NCBI GenBank assembly: GCA_023229465.1
Contig: JALNZE010000002.1
Coordinates: forward strand, 248,001-312,000
Direction of reading: 5' to 3'
Length of the DNA: 64,000 nucleotides
From: Chitinophagaceae bacterium
GTDB taxonomy: Bacteria > Bacteroidota > Bacteroidia > Chitinophagales > Chitinophagaceae
Shown here: positions 9,267 through 17,542 of the stretch, in pieces
How the letters are laid out: each line of letters starts with the position of its first letter
How positions within the stretch are numbered: position 1 is the stretch's first letter
Notes under the pieces: generated by a model
What the model was told of the DNA's origin: nothing
Seen by the model: only the letters and a program-made list of their open reading frames with translations
Databases searched by the model: none
Position numbers and translations under genes: made by a program

Positions 9267-10550
9267 TCATATCACGAACCCATCAGGCAAAATAGCCATC
9301 TTTTTTACCACCACTATACCATCTTTTACTGTGTATAAAGCATGATCAGTATTAGACAAATGCTTGCCACCATTGATTCGTACGTCATTACCAATACGGC
9401 AATTTTTATCGATAATAGCATCCTTGATATAGCATCGTTCACCAATACCTATCTTGGGTAAATTATTGACTTTATTCAGTTCCATTTCTTCAATGGTCTC
9501 ATAAAAATCATTTCCCATAATATAGGAGCTTACGATGGTGGTGCCATGACCAATCCTGGCACGAATACCCACCACGCTTTGTTCTATCCGGCTTGCATGA
9601 ATGATCGAGCCCTCGGCAATGATCGTTTTTTCGAGGGTGGTTCCACTGATCTTAGCCGGTGGCAACATCCTGGCGCGGCTGTATACCGTTTTATTATTAT
9701 CAAATAAATTAAAAGGGGGAACTTCCTGGGTTAATGCAAGATTGGCTTCATAGAATGAATGGATATTCCCGATATCAGTCCAGTAACCATCATATTGAAA
9801 ACTGATTACTTTATAATGAGCAATTGAATCGGGTATTATTTCTTTACCAAAATCTGTAGCAAGCGGATGGGCGGTATTCAACAGATCGTATAATACCTGT
9901 TTGCTGAAAATATAAATACCCATCGAAGCCAGGTAAATTCTTCCTTCTTTTTGCATATCGGAACCTGTATCACTGGTCCATTCATGCAAAATATCTTTCT
10001 TTGGTTTCTCTATAAATGAAGTGATATAATTTTTATCATCTGTTTTCAATATTCCGAATTCAGGTGCATCACGGTCATCAACCGGAATGGTTGCGATAGA
10101 GATATCGGCTCCCTTAGCAATATGCTCCTGCATCATTTCACTAAAATCCATCTGGTATAATTGATCGCCGCTTAAAATAAGGATATACTCAAATTCAAGA
10201 TTAGAAATATGACGCAAAGATTGTCTAACCGCGTCAGCGGTACCCTGGAACCAACCCGGATTATCCGGTGTTTGTTCAGCCGCAAGAATATCTACAAACC
10301 CGGTACTAAATGCACTAAAGTGATAAGTGTTCTTGATATGTTTGTTCAGCGAAGCGGAATTAAACTGGGTAAGCACGAACATCCGGTTGATGGTGCTGTT
10401 AATACAGTTACTGATGGGTATATCTACCAACCGGTATTTACCGGCAATAGGTACAGCAGGCTTAGACCGGCTAACAGTTAGCGGATATAAACGGCTGCCG
10501 GCTCCTCCGCCCAAAATTACTGCTACAACAGATTTAGAAAGACTCTTCAT
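9267..10550 (-). CDS. glgC: Glucose-1-phosphate adenylyltransferase (ADP-glucose pyrophosphorylase)
   Basis: Makes ADP-glucose from glucose-1-phosphate and ATP, the committed step of bacterial glycogen synthesis. 427 residues: a nucleotidyltransferase domain with the signature LGGGAGSRLYPLT (about 13-25), conserved loops around FQGTADAVRQ and IEKPK, then a left-handed beta-helix C-terminal domain (about 300-427, hexapeptide-like repeats around GTTIVSSYIMGND). It follows glgA by 86 bases on the same strand and is closed by a terminator, so glgA-glgC is a likely operon. Length is normal for the family. Confidence 0.96.
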   Translation of the reverse strand: MKSLSKSVVAVILGGGAGSRLYPLTVSRSKPAVPIAGKYRLVDIPISNCINSTINRMFVLTQFNSASLNKHIKNTYHFSAFSTGFVDILAAEQTPDNPGWFQGTADAVRQSLRHISNLEFEYILILSGDQLYQMDFSEMMQEHIAKGADISIATIPVDDRDAPEFGILKTDDKNYITSFIEKPKKDILHEWTSDTGSDMQKEGRIYLASMGIYIFSKQVLYDLLNTAHPLATDFGKEIIPDSIAHYKVISFQYDGYWTDIGNIHSFYEANLALTQEVPPFNLFDNNKTVYSRARMLPPAKISGTTLEKTIIAEGSIIHASRIEQSVVGIRARIGHGTTIVSSYIMGNDFYETIEEMELNKVNNLPKIGIGERCYIKDAIIDKNCRIGNDVRINGGKHLSNTDHALYTVKDGIVVVKKMAILPDGFVI

Positions 10551-10636
10551 ATGGGCAATTTATATTTTTTCTGGCTTACACCTTTCGGATTTGAATAATC
10601 GAATTTCCAGATTAATGTTACAAAACATTTATCAAA

Positions 10637-12052
10637 CTATTGTAAACTTTCATACAAGCGGGTGTACTGGTCCACGGTGCTTTCCCAGCTATGGTCTATC
10701 TGCATCATGTACTTACGCATTTTTTTCATATGCGCTTTATCAGCATAAACAGACAAGGCACGGCCAATGGAGTAATCCACATCAAATATATCGGCATTAT
10801 TAAACCGTATACCAAAACCATCGGGGTTGCCCATATCTACAACCGTATCCTGTAAGCCACCGGTACTTCTAACTATTGGTACCGTTCCATACCGCATGGC
10901 ATACATTTGGTTTAAGCCACAGGGTTCTACCCGGCTGGGCATCAATAAAAAATCGGCCCCGGCATACATTTGGTGACTTAAGGTTTCATCATAGCCGATT
11001 ACCGTATTAAAAATTCCTGTATAGGGCTCGACCATTTGCTGAAATGCCCATTCCACCTGGGTATCACCACTGCCCAGCACCAAAAAGCCGGCCTCACCCT
11101 GGGTATGGTGTATGGCTGTTTTAATGGCATCGGGTAAAATATCTGCCGCTTTTTCACCCACCAGTCTTCCAATAAAAACAAAGAGTGGTTTTTCAGGATC
11201 CAATCCAAACCGGAGGCATAAACCTTCCTTATTTTTTTGTTTACCTTCTGTTACAGTCTCTACATCAAAATGGTCGGAGAGGTATTTATCGGTTGCAGGG
11301 TTCCATACTTCATTATCGATCCCATTGAGAATACCGGAGCATTTTCCTTTTTCAAATTCGAATAATTTTTCCATTCCATTGGAGTTAACTCTTAACTCAT
11401 CCATATAACTCCAGCTAACCGTAGTTACTTTACCGGCACATTTTACAGCCGAAGCCAGCGGATTGATCTGATCGGCCCATTCCAGCATGCCCCTTTTCCA
11501 AAGATCCCACCTGGGTATATACCTGCTTTTATCCCAGCCCATCCAACCCTGGTATTGTGCATTATGAATGGTAAAAACAGTGGGGATATTTTTCAGGTGG
11601 GCATAATCATAGCAATACTGCATCATAAAGGGAACAAGCCCTGTATGATGATCATGGCAATGTACCACATCAGGTTGGTGTTCCCAGCTGCTCATCCAGT
11701 TAACCAGCGCTATCTGGAAGGCGGTGAACCTTTCTGCATCATCCTCATACCCATATATCTTTTGCCTGTCCAGCAAGCCATTGATATCTATCAGAAAAAG
11801 ATCAAACCCAAGTTTATTACTACTTTCTTTAATTACTGTGTACTCGAAGAACCAGTTTCCCAAATTAGAGGAGCCCTTAAAATCAACCGTCCAATCATTC
11901 GCATACAGGAATTTGGTTCGGTACATGGGCATCACCACTTTGGCAATATGTCCGGCTTTTACCTGGTATTTGGGCAGAGCGCCCACCACATCGCCTAAAC
12001 CGCCCGCTTTGGCAACCGGGTAGCACTCGGCACTTATATGAATAATCTCCAT
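10637..12052 (-). CDS. glgA: Glycogen synthase (ADP-glucose type)
   Basis: Transfers glucose from ADP-glucose to the non-reducing ends of glycogen. 471 residues, GT5 family. The substrate-binding motif KAGGLGDVVGALPK lies at about 15-28, and the C-terminal Rossmann domain carries PSRVEPCGLNQMYAM and the following STGGL loop. It is the first gene of the glgA-glgC unit and divergent from the sugar transporter at 12178 across 125 bases. The call is firm. Confidence 0.95.
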   Translation of the reverse strand: MEIIHISAECYPVAKAGGLGDVVGALPKYQVKAGHIAKVVMPMYRTKFLYANDWTVDFKGSSNLGNWFFEYTVIKESSNKLGFDLFLIDINGLLDRQKIYGYEDDAERFTAFQIALVNWMSSWEHQPDVVHCHDHHTGLVPFMMQYCYDYAHLKNIPTVFTIHNAQYQGWMGWDKSRYIPRWDLWKRGMLEWADQINPLASAVKCAGKVTTVSWSYMDELRVNSNGMEKLFEFEKGKCSGILNGIDNEVWNPATDKYLSDHFDVETVTEGKQKNKEGLCLRFGLDPEKPLFVFIGRLVGEKAADILPDAIKTAIHHTQGEAGFLVLGSGDTQVEWAFQQMVEPYTGIFNTVIGYDETLSHQMYAGADFLLMPSRVEPCGLNQMYAMRYGTVPIVRSTGGLQDTVVDMGNPDGFGIRFNNADIFDVDYSIGRALSVYADKAHMKKMRKYMMQIDHSWESTVDQYTRLYESLQ

Positions 12053-12177
12053 CTAACTCCTTTTAAAAGATTTCTTTCAAGTTAGTAACTTAAATCATTC
12101 CACCAAATTCTCTTTTTAAATTTTTTGATTCCTTAAATTCTTTATTTTACATCCTGTACCCAAAATCAACGATTGTT

Positions 12178-13785
12178 ATGAACCAAGCCAAACAGCCAAC
12201 TAATACCGGTGCACTTGCTACACTGGTCATTGTTTTTTTCTTCTGGGGATTTATTGCTGCCTCCAACAGTATTTTCATCCCATTTTGTAAAACCCATTTC
12301 AACCTGAACCAATTTGAGTCGCAACTGATCGGTTCCGCTTTTTATGGGGCCTATTTTATCGGTTCACTGTTTCTGTTTATCAGTTCCAACATATTGGGTT
12401 ATGATATTTTAAACAAAATAGGCTACAAGAGAGGCATCATCTATGGCTTACTGATTTCAGTAGTAGGGGCATTGCTGATTATTCCTTCTGCCAATGCCAA
12501 TTCTTTCCCGGCCATACTTGCTTCATTTTTTATTGTTGCACTTGGCTTTTCATTACAGCAAACGGCTGCCCAACCTTTTGCCATCGTTCTGGGTGACCCA
12601 TCAACGGGTTCGCACAGACTTAACCTGGGTGGTAGCATCAACTCATTAGGTACCACACTCGGACCATTGATAGTTAGTTTCTTTTTGTTTGGCACTGCCG
12701 ATAGTAAGAATGCGGTTGTAACTGTTACCAATATCAATGTATTGTATTTGATTGTTGCCGGTGTTTTTGCCGCAGTGGCCATCTTCTTCTTCTTCTCGAA
12801 ACTACCTGAAGGCAAGAATGATGAAAAATTTGAAAAAGCCAATAAAGCCGCGGCCTCTTTACTGGTAATGACATTATTGATTGGCGCCATCATTGTGGTA
12901 GGACAATTTACAGATGTTCCCAAGCTATCCCTCTTGCTTATGACCATCGTTTCGGTGGTAGTAGTGTTGTTTTACTCGAATAACAGCGCTATTAAAAATA
13001 GTGAAGGCTGGGGCGCCATGAAATACCAACAACTTGTTTATGGAATGATCGGAATATTTGTTTATGTAGGGGTGGAAGTAACCATCGATAATAATTTTGG
13101 CGCCCTTTTAAAAACACCGGGGTACTTAACAGATCTGGGACTTGATGAAAGTAAAATATCCAAATACGTTTCCTTATACTGGGGCAGTTTAATGATTGGC
13201 CGGTGGACAGGCGCCATTAGTGTTTTTAATTTGAAAGGTATTACCAAAAAAATTATGATGATTCTTGTTCCGTTCATCGCTTTTGCCGTGGTACTAGGCG
13301 TTAGTAAAGTATATGGCAATGATATTACTGACCTTTATGGTTATGCTATTTGGATAGCGATTGCCATTGCAGCTTTCTTTTTTGGTCAGGAAAAACCTGT
13401 GAAAACATTAGTGGCTGTATCCACACTGGCCACCATTGCCATGCTGGTAGGGGTATTTACAAATGGTATTATTTCTGTATATGCTTTTATGGCTGGCGGC
13501 TTATGCTGTTCTGTTATGTGGCCCTGTATTTTTTCCTTGGGTGTGGGTGGATTAGGAAAATATACCAGCCAGGGTTCTGCATTTTTAATTATGATGATTC
13601 TTGGGGGAGCAGTGATACCACCTTTACAAGGCGCTATTGGCGACAATGCTTCCATTGGCATGCACAACTCCTATTTGCTGGCAGCGGTTGGTTTTGCGCT
13701 ATTAGCCATACTGGCATTGAAATTAAAAAGCGTACTGCATGCACAGGGTTTGGATTTTGATGAACAACTGAGCAGCGGACATTAA
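12178..13785 (+). CDS. FHS-type MFS sugar transporter (glucose/galactose/fucose permease-like)
   Basis: 535 residues with about 12-14 membrane segments. The N-terminus (FFFWGFIAASNSIFIPFCK) and the QQTAAQPFAIVLGDP segment with GGSINSLGTTLGP are typical of the FucP/GluP sugar:proton symporter family in Bacteroidota. A hydrophobic stretch in the middle (about 225-270) makes it longer than FucP. The ROK glucokinase follows after 23 bases, so imported glucose is probably phosphorylated directly. The exact sugar is inferred only. Confidence 0.86.
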   Translation: MNQAKQPTNTGALATLVIVFFFWGFIAASNSIFIPFCKTHFNLNQFESQLIGSAFYGAYFIGSLFLFISSNILGYDILNKIGYKRGIIYGLLISVVGALLIIPSANANSFPAILASFFIVALGFSLQQTAAQPFAIVLGDPSTGSHRLNLGGSINSLGTTLGPLIVSFFLFGTADSKNAVVTVTNINVLYLIVAGVFAAVAIFFFFSKLPEGKNDEKFEKANKAAASLLVMTLLIGAIIVVGQFTDVPKLSLLLMTIVSVVVVLFYSNNSAIKNSEGWGAMKYQQLVYGMIGIFVYVGVEVTIDNNFGALLKTPGYLTDLGLDESKISKYVSLYWGSLMIGRWTGAISVFNLKGITKKIMMILVPFIAFAVVLGVSKVYGNDITDLYGYAIWIAIAIAAFFFGQEKPVKTLVAVSTLATIAMLVGVFTNGIISVYAFMAGGLCCSVMWPCIFSLGVGGLGKYTSQGSAFLIMMILGGAVIPPLQGAIGDNASIGMHNSYLLAAVGFALLAILALKLKSVLHAQGLDFDEQLSSGH

Positions 13786-13808
13786 TTTTCAGTATAATTT
13801 ATTTGATT

Positions 13809-14813
13809 ATGGCGGACCAGGAAAATTCAACGAATATGGCAAGAACAAAACCCAGTTTAGAACAGTTGGCTGTTGGGATAGATATCGGCGGTACAGGAAC
13901 AAAATTCGGCATTGTTGACAGGCTCGGCAACCTGCTATTTTCAAGCGAGATGTCGACCAAAAAACACAAGGAAGTAGAAAGTTTTATTGATGAGCTGCAT
14001 GCCAACCTTATTCCGATGATTGAGCAGGCCGGAGGTATAGGCAGAATGAAAGGGATTGGCCTGGGTGCCCCCAATGGCAACTATTATACCGGCACTATTG
14101 AGTATGCGCCTAATCTTCCCTGGAAGGGCATTTTGCCGCTTGCCAAAATGGTAGAGGATAAATTTAAATTACCTGTTGTACTCACCAATGATGCCAATGC
14201 AGCCGCCCTTGGTGAAATGATGTATGGTGCAGCAAAGGGGATGAAAGATTTTATCCTGATTGCCCTCGGTACCGGTGTGGGTAGTGGTATTGTTGCTAAC
14301 GGTAAATTAATTTATGGCCATGATGGCTTTGCCGGTGAGCTGGGCCACACCATCATTATTCCGGACGGAAGAATGCATGATGGCACTGGTAAGAGAGGGT
14401 CTCTGGAAAGTTATGCTTCTGCAACGGGCGTTCGTTTAACAGCGCTCGAATTACTTTCAAAAAGCACGACACCGAGCCTGCTCAGAAAAATTGCCAAAGA
14501 AGACCTCGACTCCAAAAAAGTATATGAAGCAGCCGTAGAAGGTGATGAATTAGCTAAGGAAATTTTTGAATACACCGGAAAAATACTGGGTATGGCATTG
14601 GCTAATTTTGTGATGTTCTCCAGTCCGGAAGCCATCATATTATTTGGTGGTTTAACCAAAGCCGGCGATCTGATTTTAAAACCTACCAGGGAACATATGG
14701 AAGCCAACCTGATACAGGTTTTCCAGCACAAAGTGAAAATACTGGTGAGTCATTTAAAAGAATCTGATGCAGCCATATTGGGGGCGAGTGCACTGGTGTG
14801 GGAGTTGAAATAA
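13809..14813 (+). CDS. ROK family glucokinase
   Basis: 334 residues, starting at ATG 13809 rather than TTG 13803. The ATP-binding motif is GIDIGGTGTKFG and the catalytic Asp is in TNDANAAALGE; the second phosphate loop is LGTGVGSGI and the conserved zinc-ligand His is in GELGH. The Cys-rich zinc motif normally following that His (CxCGxxGC) is absent: the segment at 14379-14411 reads DGTGKRGSLES. The kinase sits 23 bases after a sugar permease and near glycogen genes, so glucose is the likely substrate, giving glucose-6-phosphate. Other hexoses cannot be excluded. Confidence 0.88.
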   Translation: MADQENSTNMARTKPSLEQLAVGIDIGGTGTKFGIVDRLGNLLFSSEMSTKKHKEVESFIDELHANLIPMIEQAGGIGRMKGIGLGAPNGNYYTGTIEYAPNLPWKGILPLAKMVEDKFKLPVVLTNDANAAALGEMMYGAAKGMKDFILIALGTGVGSGIVANGKLIYGHDGFAGELGHTIIIPDGRMHDGTGKRGSLESYASATGVRLTALELLSKSTTPSLLRKIAKEDLDSKKVYEAAVEGDELAKEIFEYTGKILGMALANFVMFSSPEAIILFGGLTKAGDLILKPTREHMEANLIQVFQHKVKILVSHLKESDAAILGASALVWELK

Positions 14814-14852
14814 TTAATAATTAAATTATAATCAATGGTATAAAACCTTTTG

Positions 14853-15737
14853 TTATAGCAACCCTGCCCCCTTCTTTTTTTCATTCCGCTTAGTTGCCTC
14901 TATCATAAATAGAAAAGGTTCACTTCGGCTTTCGCCGTTGCCATCTGTTTGTATAACAGGTAACCCGGTATCATCTGATGTTTGGAGCGTCCATATAAAC
15001 TTAACGGGCAGTGAATCCGTTGCACTAAAAGCCAAACCTGGCCGCCATATATACTGGGTGATCGCTTTTACAGAAACATCAAGCAAAGGTTGGTTACTGC
15101 GTAATGCCTGCACCGGTTGCTGGTTGGCTAATACTTCAAAAACCTGTAGCCGGTAAGTAGGCAGGTTTTGTGTTTGAGGAATTAAAGGCGTCCATCTGAA
15201 AGTAATGGCAGTTTGTGCAGACAGTTTATTTAAAACAGCATTATTGGCAGGCATGACCAAAATAGGTAATTGTAATGCAGCCATATTAAAAATTTTACAT
15301 TTGGCAGCCACTAAAGGTTGAAAACCTAAAGGGCCCTGACCTATCAACTGAACACATAACTGGTAATTATCTGCAGGTAGTTTTCCTGTTCGGTCTAATA
15401 TTGCTTTGTATTTACCTGTAAAATTCATGATTTCCAAAGGCATCACATCTTTACTGAAATAAACCCGGGTGCCTTTGGTAAGTATGATGGGTACTGCTTT
15501 GGTAATATCCGTTACGCCAATAACCGTTCCATCTATCAGTTTCATTTCCGTTTTAAAAATGGCCTGTTGTGGTATTGAATCTATTTTGGTTACGATAAAG
15601 GTTACCATAGCATTTTTCCCCGACCATTCACTCAATACGGCTGTTGGGGTGGGTTGTATATTAAGGGTTGTGTTTAATTGTGCATTGGCTGTAAACGCAA
15701 CTACCAAAAAAAGGGGAAGAGAGATATTTTTTTTCAT
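14853..15737 (-). CDS. Exported protein of unknown function, last gene of the envelope operon
   Basis: About 294 residues. The start is placed at ATG 15737, just before a signal peptide (KKNISLPLFLVVAFTANAQ); a TTG 21 bases upstream is less likely. I do not recognise a named family. Two beta-rich domains can be seen: about 20-155, ending in a motif LPADNYQLCVQLIG, and about 160-280, with ITFRWTPLIP, TYRLQVFEV and KFIWTLQTSDD, which looks Ig/FN3-like. The same order of motifs occurs in the first 270 residues of the 1630-residue protein at the head of the operon. No sorting domain and no lipobox are seen, so the periplasm or outer-membrane face is inferred. Confidence 0.75.
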   Translation of the reverse strand: MKKNISLPLFLVVAFTANAQLNTTLNIQPTPTAVLSEWSGKNAMVTFIVTKIDSIPQQAIFKTEMKLIDGTVIGVTDITKAVPIILTKGTRVYFSKDVMPLEIMNFTGKYKAILDRTGKLPADNYQLCVQLIGQGPLGFQPLVAAKCKIFNMAALQLPILVMPANNAVLNKLSAQTAITFRWTPLIPQTQNLPTYRLQVFEVLANQQPVQALRSNQPLLDVSVKAITQYIWRPGLAFSATDSLPVKFIWTLQTSDDTGLPVIQTDGNGESRSEPFLFMIEATKRNEKKKGAGLL

Positions 15738-15787
15738 ATATACTGTTTTTTCAGGCAACGATGTACTGATTGTATTACCTGCTATAT

Positions 15788-17518
15788 TTAAAATTTGTAT
15801 TGCAACCCTGTTCTCACTGAACTTTCCAGATAATTAGCACCAATTAAGGGTATTGAGCCAAGTTCATTGCCATATCTGTAATAATTTGTAGAGAAAAAGC
15901 TATTCCAGCTTAATTTTTTATTTATCTTCCAGTCAATAGTACAGGAAACAACCAGGTTATTGTTAGCGGTAAATGTATTGAGTTTGCCAATGGTATATTG
16001 TAGTTGTCCCCTAAGCTGAATTTTCTTTTTAGCCACCGGCATACCCAGGCTGCTGCTTAAGGTAATAAATGTATTCTTAAACGCAGGCATGGTATTGGTA
16101 AAATAGAGTACACTAAAGTCTGGTGTTAGTTCTTTATTAAAATAAACAGGTACATACGTAAGCAATGCCGTATGTGTGTTATTACTGGTGGTGATGCCGG
16201 TTATCACATCCCGTTCATCGTACTTACTGTAATTATAGCTTACAGTTAAAAGATGTGTCATAGTAGCGGTTGTCCAGGTATACATTGGGCTTATGCCCAA
16301 ATCATTACTTACATTTTTAATACCAAAAGGGTTTAAGCCGCTGGCTGTTTGAAAACCAAAATTGTTGTAGTTAATATTCAGGCTAAAACGGTCGTTGAAT
16401 TGTGTAAACCAGTTAAGGTTGCCAAGGAACTGGCTGGCCCTTAATGAAGTATTACTAATATTGTTTACACGTTGGCCCATACTGGCCGTAACATTTATTT
16501 TATTTTTCCATGTATTGAAACGGGTGTTAATAGTATTATCCCAATGATCCGGCTGCATAAAAGGAAAACCGGTTGTTTGATAGCCGGCTCCAATGTATTT
16601 GGTAGCATAACTGATGTCCAGGTTTGGCGACTTTTTTCCAACGCTCATCTGTCCTGCAAAGTCTTTCGCGGTAGATGTTCTTGCTGCAATAAAGGGTTTG
16701 AATGATAAATTATCAGCCCCCGGTATCAATGGCTGAGTCAAATCCCTGGTAAAAAAACTAAGTGCGGATTCCAGGTTAATAAACCATCCTTTTTTAAAGT
16801 ATTTATCGAGTATAAAGCTCGTATTAAACCCTTCCTGGGGTTTGATGGCAAGTGGCGGTGCGGTAACTGAGGTTACCGCGTCTTTTCCTTTAGAAAAATT
16901 AAAAGCAACTTTATGGCTGCCCTCAACTTCTGTTCCTATCTGAAACATGTAATGGGTTCTTTTAAATGCCCCAGTTATTCCTGGCGGTGGTGCAGCCGCG
17001 TAGTTAATACCCTGTTGCGAGGTTCCTGTAAAAAACCTGAACATAAATTTACCGGGATGAAGATTAAAACCTGCCCCAAAAATACCTATATCGCCGGTAC
17101 TTAAATCGCTGTACTTCAGATATTGCGTACCCAATAATAATTCTGCCCACTTGTATGCAGGATTGATGCTAAAGTTATTCATGGGATTGGTAAGCCATTG
17201 TCCAATACTTTGGTTTTTGAGGCCTGCATAAGGACCGGCAAAATTGGTGGCCACAGAAGCAAAATTAAAATTGAGCGGAAGGCTGAACTTATTACCAAAC
17301 TGAAGAGTTGGTGCAAAAAGAAAACGAACCTGGTTCCATGGGCGGCGGGGCGTGTAAATATTACTGCCGGTTGGTTTAACATTCAGGCCATAGCCTTCAT
17401 AGGTAATGCCCATGGTGCCGGTGACTTTTATAGGAAATTTTTTATTGGTGCTATCTTGTGCACTTAGATTCACAAATCCAAACAAAAAACATATACATAT
17501 AAGTTTAGTTAGCTTCAT
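15788..17518 (-). CDS. Predicted outer-membrane beta-barrel protein of unknown function
   Basis: 576 residues. A signal peptide (cleavage near NLSAQ, residue 20) is followed by a sequence with alternating polar/apolar strands, many aromatic residues and a terminal segment ending in LQYKF, the Phe end typical of barrels. There is no plug domain or TonB box. Segments such as NFNFASVATNFAGPYAG and YKWAELLLGTQYLKYS resemble long barrels of Bacteroidota that I cannot name. It lies between the FN3 protein (24-base gap) and the 294-residue protein (50-base gap), so it is probably the outer-membrane anchor or pore of the system. Confidence 0.72.
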   Translation of the reverse strand: MKLTKLICICFLFGFVNLSAQDSTNKKFPIKVTGTMGITYEGYGLNVKPTGSNIYTPRRPWNQVRFLFAPTLQFGNKFSLPLNFNFASVATNFAGPYAGLKNQSIGQWLTNPMNNFSINPAYKWAELLLGTQYLKYSDLSTGDIGIFGAGFNLHPGKFMFRFFTGTSQQGINYAAAPPPGITGAFKRTHYMFQIGTEVEGSHKVAFNFSKGKDAVTSVTAPPLAIKPQEGFNTSFILDKYFKKGWFINLESALSFFTRDLTQPLIPGADNLSFKPFIAARTSTAKDFAGQMSVGKKSPNLDISYATKYIGAGYQTTGFPFMQPDHWDNTINTRFNTWKNKINVTASMGQRVNNISNTSLRASQFLGNLNWFTQFNDRFSLNINYNNFGFQTASGLNPFGIKNVSNDLGISPMYTWTTATMTHLLTVSYNYSKYDERDVITGITTSNNTHTALLTYVPVYFNKELTPDFSVLYFTNTMPAFKNTFITLSSSLGMPVAKKKIQLRGQLQYTIGKLNTFTANNNLVVSCTIDWKINKKLSWNSFFSTNYYRYGNELGSIPLIGANYLESSVRTGLQYKF

Positions 17519-17542
17519 TTGCCTGGGTTAAATATAAAATGA

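Noticed and set aside
14379..14411. Frameshift or deletion in the ROK gene as the cause of the missing cysteines
   Set aside because: Frame, spacing and flanking motifs are intact, so substitution is the simpler reading.
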